A stretch of 64,000 nt of DNA from Pycnopodia helianthoides (lineage: Eukaryota; Echinodermata; Asteroidea; Forcipulatida; Asteriidae), in assembly GCA_032158295.1 (NCBI GenBank), contig CM063249.1, positions 16,990,416 through 17,054,415 on the forward strand, given 5' to 3'. Each line of letters opens with the position of its first letter. Positions within the stretch are counted from its first letter, which is position 1. Below, in pieces: positions 23,319-33,994 of this stretch. Both the position numbers and the translations under genes were made by a program. The notes beneath the pieces were generated by a model, which did not search any database, was not told where the DNA came from, and was given only the letters and a program-made list of their open reading frames with translations.

Positions 23319-26300
23319 TTGCCTTAACTTAGAACAAAAATGCGAATGGTCAAAAGGTAGTTTTGAGTGTCTGTAACCATACCTTGTTTGCATCATGGGT
23401 CCTCGTTCCTGGTGTTTTGCTCATAAGGTCTGCAGTGACATAAATGGTTCTCAACCACAGACTGGGATGATTCTATGGGTCTGCTTGGATGTCAGGAAGG
23501 CGTTTCTGTTGAAAGCGAACACAGTGGTCATGTAGGTGTCTTAACCAGAGGGCGACCAAGCTTACACTTGAAGGGTGAACATCTTGGGATCTTGTGTTGT
23601 CATCTTCAATCATCTGTTGGAAAGGGAAAGGCAGGACAATATTAAATACCTGTAGGCTCACAACAGTTGCATTTGGTGCAATAACTCAGTGTCTGTAACT
23701 GTAAGGCAACAATAAAATTATCCCCCATTCTGCAAACAGACTTGATGACGGTTTTATGCTAGTGACGCAACACACTCTGGTTATTCAGTAATGCTTGTAA
23801 AAACTATCATGCAAAACAAACATTTTTGGGAGCTCCATATTTAGTGAATGTACAGTTTTCCAATGAGAGTGCCCTTTGAGAGACAAAAATTCCAAGTCTG
23901 TTATGAATTCTTGTATTTAAAATACAGTTGTAAACTTTTCTTCTGTCAACTGGAACACTTTATAGCCTTCATCTAATAACTGGAAATTTATTACTCACAT
24001 GGAAAAGAATGACAGAATACACTCCTTAATTGTACTTGTTGTGTATTACAAAAAAATGTAGAGTATATGATGCCTGCCTTGTGAAAACGGAACAGGGCAC
24101 CACAGTAGTTGCCATGATAGTATTGGTTATTTCCACGCCTGGAAAGTACACCATGCACAACTTTTACAATCATTGCTGGGTTAGATAGGAACATTCTTGT
24201 AATCTTGTTTACTTTTGAAGAATAAAATCAAACCATGATTGAAAAGTGAATGATTTTTTTCCATTTCGTGGCTTAACTAAAATAGAAAACATGCAGACAT
24301 TTAAAAGGCAGTTTTTAGTGTCTGTAATCTTACCCTGCTTGCACCACATGTTCCTCGTTGCTGTTCCCGTGTTCTGCTCGTCAGTGACTAATGATTCACT
24401 TCCACATAGTGAGATGACTCTATGAGTTTCCTTGGATGTCTTCAAGGTGTTTCTGTTTGGAAGTAAACACAGTGGCCATGTATAGGGAAGCTGCAGTAAG
24501 GTTGACATCAACTACATGGAGGTGTCTCAAGCAGAGGCTGACCAAGTTTAACGAGGTTGAAGTTAAACATGGAGGGTGAACATCTTGGGATCTTGTGTTG
24601 TCACTGATGGTTTTATCTGGAGGGAAAAGGAAAGGCAAGACAAGATTTAATACACCTGTAGGTTTACAACATAAGTCTTTGGTGTAATAACTTGGTGTCT
24701 GTTAGGCAACAATAAAATTATCTTCACAGAGACTTGATGAAGTTGTACACTAGCACCACAGCAGACACTGGTTTTTGCGAGCTCCACATATTTAGTAAAT
24801 GTACAGTTTGGGAGTGCCCTTTCAGAGATGAAATTTTATACATTTATTATTTTAAAAACTCAGTTGTAACATTTTCTTCTATCTTTAACACTTTAAAGCC
24901 TTTATCAAATAACTGATAAATTACGGAATTCACACTTCTTAGTTGTAGTTGTAGAGTATTAATATAAACAAATATAATTGTACAATGTCTGCATCGCGGC
25001 CATGGCACAGGGCACCAACAGCAGTTGCCGTGAGCAGCGGATATTTCCAGCCCTGGAAAATCACACATTGCACAACTTTTAAAGTTAAAGCTGGTTTAAC
25101 GAGAGGAATCCTTGCAGCTACTTTTACTTTTTAAGAATAAAATTTCCCATTTCTTGCCTGCACTTTTAAAAATAGAAAAATGTGTAGATATTCAAAAGGC
25201 AGTTGTCATGCGTTTGCAATCTCACCTTGGTTGAACCACCAGTCCTTCATTGTTGTTCCTGATGTTCTGTCCTGGAGGGTAGCACTAGACTGCTATTGAG
25301 TGTTAACTGAATGATAACTTCGCTCTGGAAATTGCAGGAATGCTATTGTGTTCAGCATACATTTGTCTTTTGTAACTTTGTGCCTTCATTTTGAGCATTT
25401 GTATAATTTGTTACTTGAGTTACTTGAGTTTTTAACAATATTTGATCACTTCTAATTGAAGTATCACTTGTAACTTCAAACTCTTTTTGAGAAGAGTTGT
25501 TACTGAAAATCTGATCATGATAGTAGCCGGTTACGAAAACTCAAAAACCCTCTTTGGGGAAAAATGAGAACGTAGTCTGGCCCCAAGGCTATCTATCTCA
25601 TGCCAACCTGATGAGCAGATTTTAAACTTATTTTTGTTAAAACCTTTTTGGTGAGATTCTCAAAAATTAAATGACCTTGAGACACTGTTCGTTTTTTGAC
25701 TTCATTGCATATTCTTAAGTTTACAGACAGAATTTGAAAATCATTTCGTTCATGACCCTTTAGGTCCTTCAATGGTTCTGTACCACATGAGATGTTTCTA
25801 TGGGTCTGCTTGGATGTCATGAAGGTGTCTTAAGCAGAGGGCCACCAAGCTTACACTTGAAGGGTGAACATCTTGGGATCTTGTGTTGTCATCTTCAATC
25901 ATCTGTTGGAAAGGGAAAGGCAGGACAATATTAAATACCTGTAGGCTCACAACAGTTGCATTTGGTGCAATAACTCAGTGTCTGTAAGGCAACAATAAGA
26001 TTATCACCCATTCTGCAAACAGTCTTGATGATGGTTTTATGCTAGTGACGCAACACACTCTGGTTATTCAGTAATGCTTGTAAAAACTATCATGCAAAAC
26101 AAACATTTTTTAGGAGCTCCATATTTAGTGAATGTACAGTTTTCCAATGAGAGTGCCCTTTGAGAGATAAAATTCTAGTGTCACAACAGAAACTGGTTTT
26201 TCAGTATTCACTGAAACTATTAACCCATTTACAGACTTTAGCAACTACACAAGTGGCTTCTACCCTAAGTGCCCATAGCAGCCGCAAATGGCCGCAAGAT

Positions 26301-26751
26301 TTGACCACCTGTTACTCAACCAAAACTGTCAAAGTAAAGATCAAGTCCTGAATCAACATTTCCTACACAGTTCCCATGTTGGCATAGCTTCTACAATTCC
26401 AAAACAAAACCACATCTTTTTTTCTTTTATCACTTTTCCAGATACTCTACCTGAACAAAACCACTCTTTCTTTCATCGTTTTTGCAGATCCTCTTAATAA
26501 ATATATATCAACAAAATTTGCCATGTCTGGGCAGATGGCAGTGTTGTGACTACACTAGTCGGCACTAACCTGGGCCCAAATTCATAGAGATCTTAAGCAC
26601 AAAAATTTGCTTAGCATGAAATTTCTTCCTTGATAAAAACAGGGTTACCAACCAAATTTCCATGTGTTGCATATTGCTCGTTTCTGGTATTCAGCTGCTG
26701 TTTGCTTATCCTGAAAATCACGTGGAAATTTGGTTGGTAATCCTGTTCTTA

Positions 26752-27864
26752 CATATGAATTTGTGATGTAAAGTAATCTGTTCAAACAGTCAGCGGGCGC
26801 GCGCCGTGCCGCGCTGTGTACAAATTTTCTTCAAAACCGGGGTTCTTGGCCATGATTGTTATTATAGCTTTGCAACCGTTTATCGTAAAGCTTAGTCCAA
26901 AACGGAAATATAAAGGGTAAAACCTCCTCTTTCGACTCGTAAAACATTGGTTTCAAATGAAATATGTTTAGCCACGTCTTTTGGGGGTTCATTCGTACAA
27001 CTGCGGTCACATTTCCTATGGAGAGTGCTACAAAATTTGTCTTTTTTGTCGCATGAGGGCTCTTAGTTCGACCATAAGTCAACAAGCCGACGGCTGATTC
27101 CTTAGTCCAAAACGGATTTGGAAAGTTTACATTCTGACCAACACAGTGCTCTAACAAATTTTGTGATTGGACAAATTTTACCAACGTCATTTTTGAGTTG
27201 AACTAAAGACCAATGAAAAGTTATTTTACAGCTTCTAAAAAGCCGTTGCTAAAACGTCTGTTTTACAAACTTCCGCAGTGTCAACTAAGAAACCACAACA
27301 CAATTTTCTAAAATGGTAAGTTCATGTACTAATAGGAAGGTTTCACTGGCAAAACTTATATGAGCAGAATCAGTAATGTATACACTTTCTTCTTGTGAAC
27401 ATTTTTTTCTAAGATAGTGTCACACATTTTTATAATGGCAAGTTAAGTTTTGCTTCACTGATGAAAATTGTGCACTGGTTGTGTGTACGTTTTTGTGTGT
27501 GGCGATGACATGGACTATACCACCATTGGTTCAGGGTTGAACAGATTTGCACGAGTAAATTTGTTATTTAGCAACAGCGTTGCTCTTTGTTGTGTTCATA
27601 ATGTGCTGGAAAGTTGGTTACAATTTAATTAGTAAATTGTTAATAACAATAACATGTCGCATTTCCTTCTCTGCCTCAAATTGTTTGCATTAATAACGTG
27701 ATACTTATTTAGTTACACGGAAACACCCCTGTCCACACAATGGTATCTACCATGAAACTGTTTAGGCGCGCACGGACCACGCTCGCTGTGTGTGTACTCT
27801 GTATGGTATGAGCTATTTACGTGGGAAAATAAGTTTACATATTTGTACACAACAAATTCATATG
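26752..27864. mobile_element. 1.1-kb insertion with CATATGAATTTGT inverted ends
   Basis: The insertion starts CATATGAATTTGT and ends ACAAATTCATATG, an exact 13-base inverted repeat. Comparison with the empty copy (22955) shows no target duplication at this boundary. A minus-strand frame at 26831-27190 encodes 119 residues that I do not recognise, with no motif of a known transposase. It may be a non-autonomous DNA element. Confidence 0.65.
26831..27190 (-). CDS. hypothetical 119-residue frame inside the 1.1-kb insertion
   Basis: An open frame with mixed composition and no low-complexity bias. It contains a proline- and tryptophan-bearing C-terminal half, and the motif PFWTK occurs twice (residues about 27-31 and 96-100). 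I recognise no domain and no start context that settles translation. The two PFWTK words sit in repeated DNA (CTTAGTCCAAAACGGA at 26890 and 27103), so they may reflect a DNA repeat rather than a protein repeat. Confidence 0.2.
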   Translation of the reverse strand: MTLVKFVQSQNLLEHCVGQNVNFPNPFWTKESAVGLLTYGRTKSPHATKKTNFVALSIGNVTAVVRMNPQKTWLNIFHLKPMFYESKEEVLPFIFPFWTKLYDKRLQSYNNNHGQEPRF

Positions 27865-28926
27865 TCAATGAAGAAATTTCATGCTAAGCAAATTGTTGTG
27901 CTTAGCAGCTCTATGAAATTGGGCCCAGTTCTAAAAAAATCCCGACCGGCTCTCAAGCAATGTTACGAAATTTCCGACCGGTACTTTTTTGGCTACTAAA
28001 TAAGCTTAAATACTAAGGAATTTTTCTTTAATCAGATTTTTTTTAGGGGAAAGGTATTGATGAATGGGAATCAAAGTGTGTTGAATTGGTTTTAAACTAG
28101 TGGTTTAAGTCCCCCCCCACCCCCCCAGGCCTGGTTCTTGATAATTTTACCGAAACTTAGGTAAAATTATCAAGAACCAGGCCTTGGTGGGCTTAAACCA
28201 CTAGTTTAAAACCTCTTCAACACACTTTGCCTTAACTTAGAACAAAAATGCGAATGGTCAAAAGGCAGTTTTGAGTGTCTGTAACCATACCTTGTTTGCA
28301 TCATGGGTCCTCGTTCCTGGTGTTTTGCTCATAAGGTCTGCAGTGACATAAATGGTTCTCAACCACAGACTGGGATGATTCTATGGGTCTGCTTGGATGT
28401 CAGGAAGGCGTTTCTGTTGAAAGCGAACACAGTGGTCATGTAGGTGTCTTAAGCAGAGGGCGACCAAGCTTACACTTGAAGGGTGAACATCTTGGGATCT
28501 TGTGTTGTCATCTTCAACCATCTGTTGGAAATGGAAAGGCAGGACAATATTAAATACCTGTAGGCTCACAACAGTTGCATTTGGTGCAATAACTCAGTGT
28601 CTGTAACTGTAAGGCAACAATAAAATTATCCCCCATTCTGCAAACAGTCTTGATGATGGTTTTATGCTAGTGACGCAACACACTCTGGTTATTCAGTAAT
28701 GCTTGTAAAAACTATCATGCAAAACAAACATTTTTGGGAGCTCCATATTTAGTGAATGTACAGTTTTGCAATGAGAGTGCCCTTTGAGAGATAAAATTCC
28801 AAGTCTGTTATGAATTCTTGTATTAAAAACACAGTTGTAAACCTTTCTTCTGTCAACTGGAACACTTTATAGCCTTCATCTAATAACTGGAAATTTATTA
28901 CTCACATGGAAGAGAATGACAGAATA

Positions 28927-29622
28927 TGTAGAGGAATAATTCCAACATACTTTGCTTTGGTTAACCACTTTAGTTTCCGCCCCCTGGATAATAACTTTCT
29001 TAGTAAGTTTCCCCCTGGTAAGATAACACTGTGATACGATACACCTTAGAACAATAGCCCCTTTGATTAAGGACCATGTGCTCAGTGTTCCTCTGTAAGA
29101 CCCAATTGAGATAGCAGCTTGGCAGCGCAAGGGGAACACTCCACATTTATGTGTTCTCCTGATCCCATCACAAGCTTTGATACCTCATGTTCAAGCTTTG
29201 CCTGTTTCAACTATTACTGCTATGGACTCAGTTTTAAAGCCATTTTGATTTTAACTTGTAACCTTCTTTGGCACTGTGTTTTGTTTTGTGTTTTGTTGTT
29301 TTTTAGTGGTTTAAATTATATATTCCTTATCAAGTATTCTGGGTTTAGTTCAATGGTCTTGGTTTAGAGTTTCCTGTCTATTGCTGTATTTCGATCACTT
29401 GTTTGTTTCGCTTTTGGTCATATAATCAATAAAGTAATTTTTGTATTTTTTCTTTGTTGAGAACCCTACATTTTGAGTCGCTGTCCAACTTTTTGCATTT
29501 CCTTGCATCTTTTCCCTACCCGATCTTGGTTTTTCTCATTTGTTCAAGCGAGTACCCCAACAGTTAGTGATTTTATTAGTTTTATTCATTAGTTTTTAAG
29601 TGTACCCTTTTCCCGGGTTACA
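28927..29622 (+). mobile_element. solo LTR
   Basis: The 696-base insertion begins TGTAGAGG and ends GGTTACA (TG..CA, as in LTRs). It is flanked by a 4-base direct repeat AATA at 28923-28926 and 29623-29626. The duplicate segment S1 has the uninterrupted site at 24016-24019. A polyadenylation signal (AATAAA) lies near 29427. No internal retrotransposon sequence remains. Short TG..CA LTRs with 4-5 base target duplications are typical of Ty3/Gypsy-like elements; the clade is not determined. The strand is inferred from the AATAAA. Confidence 0.8.
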
Positions 29623-29644
29623 AATACACACTCCTTAATTGTAC

Positions 29645-29995
29645 TTATAGAATCTCTATAAAAACAAATACAATTTTTGTAGAATTCTATAGAGTCTTTA
29701 TAGAGAGGACCTGGAAGTTCTTTAGAAAAGTGGCCCACTTTCCTATAAAATCTCTATACAAACTCTATAGAATCTCTATACAAACTCTATAGAATCTCTA
29801 TACAAACTCTATAGAATCTCTATACAAACTCTATAGAATCTCTATACAAGCTCTATAGAATCTCTATACAAACTCTATAGAATCTCTATACAAACTCTAT
29901 AGAATCTTCTACAGAATTTCTATAGAATTCCCCTTATAAAGTTCTAAAGAAACTTACATAGAATTTCTATAGAATTTTTTTTTATAGAATTCTAT
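29645..29995 (+). repeat. 22-bp satellite (TATAGAATCTCTATACAAAC)
   Basis: About seven regular units of 22 bases run from 29745 to 29900, with degenerate flanks built from the same TATAGA word on both sides. Each unit is itself partly palindromic (TATAGA..TCTATA). Confidence 0.85.
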
Positions 29996-30016
29996 AGAAA
30001 ATATAATTTTTTTGTA

Positions 30017-30163
30017 TGGGCACACAGGGGGAAATATGAGTAATTTACCATACAAGGGGAAGTATGGGTGATTCACCACATGTACATGAGGAATTGTATG
30101 GGTGATTTGCCACACAGGGGGAAATATGAGTAATTTACCATACAAGGGGAAATTTACCATACA
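30017..30163 (+). repeat. displaced piece of the minisatellite
   Basis: Five units identical in style to 16.6-17.1 kb (GGGGGAAATATGAGTAATTT, then ACATGTACATGAGGAATT). It directly abuts the left edge of duplicated segment A, 13 kb from the main array. Confidence 0.85.
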
Positions 30164-30508
30164 ACCTTTCTGGAAATGAGAAAGAGATCGCAGAGAAGTT
30201 GGTAAGTTTAGACCTGCTTGAACTTTTGTTAGAGGAAGCCCGTCTGAAGCAACCAGACATCGGGTTCCACGCTACGTTTTACCATGGGTATATTGATTCT
30301 AATTCGTCTGGCTCCAGTGGTAAAATATTAGAGGAATCACATTGACCTCCTAAAAACCCACGTCTAAGAGTGAGGTCAGCCTCAACATCATCATCAGGTC
30401 CGGTATTGCCGGCCAACTGTATCATTTGCAAGAAGGTTGATTTGCTAATCAACGTGAACAAGAAACGTGTTAGAGATTTACTTAGACAAGCTGAAAGTGA
30501 GAATGAAG
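30164..30508 (+). pseudogene. broken exon copy, left arm of palindrome A
   Basis: Read on the plus strand, this encodes the same protein as the minus-strand copy at 31086-31604: a GNEKEIAEKLV start, a PDIGFHA block, and a CIICKK motif with following RVRDLLRQAE. It has in-frame stops (for example just before the PPKNPRLR segment). It ends at a donor-like GAAG|gtaagc. This copy lacks a TA dinucleotide that shifts the frame in the opposite arm. Confidence 0.6.
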
Positions 30509-31442
30509 GTAAGCACTGAAGTAAATTTATGTTTCCCTAGATTATTGTCTAGATTTTGTTTATGACTTCTTGTTTTAAGTGGAAGGGGTTGGGGAGGCAG
30601 TACGCATAGGTCAAGAAGAATATAGTTTTGGGGAGCCTGGTTGATTGGGGTTAGCTGTGTAAATAATAATTATCGCGCTTATTCATCTCCCTTAAAAAAG
30701 AGATACACCAGACCTGGGCCCAATTTGATGGTTCTGCTTACCGTAAACAAAGAATTGGCGTTTATGGAAGCAGGGAATTCCGTGCTTATGTCAAGCGTAT
30801 TTCACGGGTTAGCAATGATTTTTTGCTTGTGTGCCTGCGTACATGTTACAAGGCATTCTTCACTTACACAGCTAGTGCAGAAATTCAGCACTTTCGTCAG
30901 TCTGGTATAGCTCTTTTTAAGGGATATGAACAAGCCCGATAATTAATATTTACACAGCTAACCCAACCAACCAGGCTCCCCAAAACTATATTCCTTTTTG
31001 ACGTACGCATGCTGCCTTCCAAACCCCTTCAGTCATAAACAAAATCTAGACAATAATCTAGGAAAAAATTTATTCCAGTGCTTACCTTTATCTTCAATTT
31101 CAGCTTGTCTGAGTTTATCTCTAACACGTCTCTTGTCCACGTGGATTAGCAAATCAACCTTCTTGCAAATGATACATTTGGCTGGCAATAAAGGACCCGA
31201 TGATAATGTTGAGGCTGACTTCACTCTAAGACGTGATTTTTTAGGAGGTAAACGTGATTCCTCAATTGGTTTAATCTCCTTACAATATTTTACCGCTGCA
31301 GCCAGACGTTTAGAATCAATATATCGGCAGTAACATGTAGCATGGAACCCGATGTCTGGTTGCTTCTGACGGGCTTCCTCATACAAAAGTTCAAGCAGGT
31401 CTATAAGCTTACCAACTTCTCTGTGATCTCTTTCTCATTTCC
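30164..31442. repeat. palindrome A: inverted repeat of an exon and its flanking intron
   Basis: Arms 30164-30704 and 30909-31442 are complementary, with a spacer of about 200 bases. The arms include the exon, its donor, and about 190 bases of following sequence. The arms differ from each other more than A differs from B, so the palindrome is older than the A/B duplication. Confidence 0.85.
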
Positions 31443-31604
31443 TGAAAAGATTAATCCACTTTTTTTAGCAATCCACAATCCTTGACCATCGTACACTTGT
31501 AATAAATTGTGCTTTCTCAGCTTCAACAGATTTTAAGTGGACAAAACACTCATCGGTTTTGTCCCGGACTCATTCTCATGCCACTGAGGCATGGGCGCCG
31601 CCAT
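31086..31604 (-). pseudogene. unrecognised Cys-motif protein, exon copy, right arm of palindrome A
   Basis: From an ATG in good context (AAACATGGCGGCG, 31604), short frames run in sequence with at least two or three frame changes: ..DKTDECFVHLKSVEAEK.., then GNEKEI.EKLV, then a long open stretch (31386 to the donor) with PDIGFHATCYCRYIDSKR, KKSRLRV, a CIICKK zinc-binding-like pair and RRVRDKLRQAE. It ends at GATAAAG|gtaagc. Its style resembles the large unnamed families of transposon-associated proteins in marine invertebrates; that is an impression. The other segment has a matching copy at 51231-51749. Confidence 0.55.
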
Positions 31605-32199
31605 GTTTGTTTTGATCGTCACATAACCCTTGACCTAGGTCGTGATTGGCAAAATTGGTTCACAAGTGTCCACGTGCATGAACTCCAAACAAAATGTAAC
31701 GAGCCGAGGTATCACAACCGTAAACAGTGTTCGATCGCTGTCGATTATTTAGTGCAATGTTTGGTCGTTAATTTCTCAAATTTTTGACTAGCGTTTTTGT
31801 GGAGAACTTTTCGGAATCGTATCCTCCAGCAATTACTCCATTAAAAACTGCAGAGTTCTCTTAGACCCACATGGGTTGGAACGGGAAGAGAAGATACAAT
31901 TTACCACGTATGGCCTAAATGGTTTGCAAACCCATTCACAGTTGGTACATTACAACTTATGGGGGAATTGTGTTGGTATGACACTTACCATAAGGCAAAG
32001 GGATCACAAACATAAGTAAAACATCGCTTTCATTTTTTGCGAGTTCATTTTTGTTTAAAGATTTTTCTTAAAACATAGCTTTGTGGCTTTTTTTTCACGC
32101 AACGCACACGCACACACACACATTGTGGTAACGTTTCCCAATGAGTGGGCTGCTAGTCTTTGTTATCGGGCATTTTTGCATGTTACACTACATGTAACA

Positions 32200-32490
32200 A
32201 CTACCGAATGCTAGAGGGCACTCTCATAACAACGCTTTCACAACAAGAACATACGCCCTCTGTTTGCGAAATCTGACAGTGCATTACACGATAAAATACA
32301 AAAACGACTTAATTAATAACGACTGGTATGTCGCTGGTGTGCGCACTAGCGGTGTACAAGCTGTTCGTTGCTGGTTCGCGCTGGTATTATTATTATTGTG
32401 GGCAGCAGCATGGCCAGTGACTTCGCCCTTCGGTAAGTTGCATCAAAGCTTTTTTAAATTACACAAGGGGCATGCGGTGTATGTTTGATT
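32200..32490 (+). other. possible first exon, conserved in both segments
   Basis: In A and B a donor TTCG|gtaagtt (32436 and 52579) follows either a hydrophobic frame (ALVLLLLWAAAW, signal-peptide-like in A) or a short frame from an ATG in good context (AGCATGGCC). Frames differ between readings and no downstream exon is identified. Weak. Confidence 0.2.
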
Positions 32491-32636
32491 TTAATAAAAT
32501 TATAACAAGTAGGATTACTCTGGATGAAAGAAAGGATTATTTTACAGTATAAAATATGTAAGAAGTCAAGTAATAAACCACAAGGGAAACTGACTGGGTA
32601 AATTTCAAATAGTATGGGGGCTGAACAAAGAAAAAT

Positions 32637-32709
32637 TGACTAGAGCGGGATTTGAACCAACGACCTCCGGATTAACGTACCGGCGCTCTACCAACTGAGC
32701 TATCTAGCC
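32637..32709 (-). tRNA. tRNA-like head of SINE, anticodon GTT
   Basis: Folds as the two plus-strand copies below. It lies in opposite orientation to them, in the partial first unit. Confidence 0.5.
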
Positions 32710-32989
32710 CTATATTGGCGGTCTCCCTATTTTGTCAATATAGTCAATTTTTCTTTGTTCAGCCCCCATACTATTTGAAATTTACCCAGTCAGTTTCCCT
32801 TGTGGTTTATTACTTGACATTTAAATTGAAAAAGTCGCATCCCCTCAAGGTGATCCCGTGGCTGCTGCTTCCCAGGTTGTATCGTTAACTTGGGTGTGAT
32901 CCCTGGCTACACGGCAGTTAACGGTTGTATGGCTTCTGACTGGCACCCCGAACAAAGATATTGACAAAATAGGGAGACCGCCAATATAG

Positions 32990-33062
32990 GGCTAGATAGC
33001 TCAGTTGGTAGAGCGCCGGTACGTTAATCCGGAGGTCGTTGGTTCAAATCCCGCTCTAGTCA
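32990..33062 (+). tRNA. tRNA-like head of SINE, anticodon GTT (Asn-like)
   Basis: A cloverleaf can be drawn: acceptor GGCTAGA with TCTAGTC (7 of 7, one G-T), D stem GCTC/GAGC, anticodon stem CCGG/CCGG, loop ACGTTAA, and T stem with one mismatch around TTCAAAT. Position 33 is C rather than the usual U. The context (repeated with a shared tail and a target duplication) says SINE rather than a working tRNA gene. Confidence 0.5.
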
Positions 33063-33305
33063 ATTTTTCTTTGTTCAGCCCCCATACTATTTGAAATTTA
33101 CCCAGTCAGTTTCCCTTGTGGTTTATTACTTGACATTTAAATTGAAAAAGTCGCATCCCCTCAAGGTGATCCCGTGGCTGCTGCTTCCCAGGTTGTATCG
33201 TTAACTTGGGTGTGATCCCTGGCTACACGACAGTTAACGGTTGTATGGCTTCTGACTGGCACCCCGAACAAAGATATTGACAAAATAGGGAGACCGCCAA
33301 TATAG

Positions 33306-33378
33306 GGCTAGATAGCTCAGTTGGTAGAGCGCCGGTACGTTAATCCGGAGGTCGTTGGTTCAAATCCCGCTCTAGTCA
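33306..33378 (+). tRNA. tRNA-like head of SINE, second plus-strand copy
   Basis: Identical to 32990-33062. Only a short piece of SINE body follows before the right target duplication. Confidence 0.5.
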
Positions 33379-33499
33379 ATTTTTCTTTGTTCAGCCCCCA
33401 TACTAAAATATGTAAGAATTCACACTATGAAAATCTTCGTCTTGAAAATGGAGTGAAATCCTTTTTTCTCCTTGAAATTGTAAATTCTCCCTTTTCACC

Positions 33500-33994
33500 T
33501 TGTTTTCATGGAGTTCTTTTCCAACTAACCAGAGCCTAAGTGTTTCACGTTGTTTTCACTTTGCTGTACTGCTGAAAACAGCCCAAGTCTATTTTGGGTG
33601 TCTGTATAAAGTGTGGTTTAATTCAAGGAGTATTCACCAAGTTTTCAAGGTGTCCTTGTATGAATACAACTGGATAGATTACTGTTTAATGAGGGGAAGT
33701 CAACCTGATAGATGGTATTGGTCAGCCATTTGGGTTCACCTTGTTTCAGGTCATCAGTACACTGGTCAGCACAGTGTGGATAGACCAATGTTTACATATG
33801 GAGTAGAGCAAGATAACATGGCTATAATCACCCCCATGAGACTATGGAGTGGGGAAAAGTGGGAAATGACATTCCAGAGTATTATGTACCAATTAAAGAG
33901 TTCTAGGCTGGGATGCAGAGCATTCCCTGAAATCAGGGTGAAATTCATTCAGGCCAGTAAATGGTCTGGAGACTCTTTTTTCGAGATGGTATAA
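33500..33994 (+). other. unrecognised open frame in segment A
   Basis: A 164-residue frame with a stretch GHQYTGQHSVDRPMF. In B the same DNA (52902-53195) reads the same up to an insertion/deletion, then continues in another frame with HETMEWGEVGND. The conserved part may be coding remnant. No family recognised. Confidence 0.25.

Larger units (their letters stand above)
22367..24035 (+). repeat. segmental duplication, copy S1
   Basis: Matches 26174-29644 almost base for base once two insertions in that copy are removed (26752-27864 and 28927-29622 with its target duplication). It contains a fold-back element (22774-23016), a long hairpin (23165-23318) and one unit of the dispersed family. 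Confidence 0.85.
21101..26173 (+). repeat. dispersed repeat family with several diverged copies
   Basis: Copies share the order AAAGGCAGTTTT, ACCATACCTTG..TGCATCATGGGTCC, GGTGTCT.AAGCAGAG, GAACATCTTGG, CATCTGTTGGAAAG, then CAACAATAAAATTA and GAGTGCCCTTT. They lie at about 21118-21460, 23340-24000, 24298-24900, 25196-25290 with 25770-26165, and 28255-28920. More diverged relatives are 34510-35045 and 59890-60430. No coding frame is conserved through them. They look like amplified non-coding repeat or old element sequence. Confidence 0.6.
26572..27926. mobile_element. fold-back element, copy interrupted by an insertion
   Basis: The left half is 26572-26751 and the right half is 27865-27926. 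Joining them reproduces the arrangement of the uninterrupted copy at 22774-23016. Confidence 0.8.
26174..29644 (+). repeat. segmental duplication, copy S2 with two insertions
   Basis: Second copy of 22367-24035. It carries a 1113-bp insertion in the fold-back element and a solo LTR near its end. Outside these, differences from S1 are few, so the duplication is fairly recent. Confidence 0.85.
32563..33403. mobile_element. 841-bp tRNA-SINE array insertion
   Basis: Flanked by a 13-base direct repeat TAAAATATGTAAG (32550-32562 and 33404-33416). Segment B has the single uninterrupted site at 52695-52707. Inside, a minus-strand partial unit is followed by plus-strand units with a period of 316 bases (tRNA-like starts at 32990 and 33306). 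Each unit has a tRNA-like head followed by a shared body starting AATTTTTCTTTGTTCAGCCC. A long target duplication points to insertion by LINE machinery, which is what moves SINEs. Confidence 0.85.

Noticed and set aside
29119..29367. 82-residue frame with a hydrophobic segment
   Set aside because: Falls entirely inside the solo LTR.
31386..31445. Splice acceptor TCTTTTCAG before the exon copy in palindrome A
   Set aside because: The three related arms have CTG at this spot and the frame continues upstream, so it is a chance point change.
32990..33378. Functional tRNA-Asn genes
   Set aside because: Good cloverleaf, but C at position 33, tandem and inverted copies, a shared tail and a target duplication point to a SINE.
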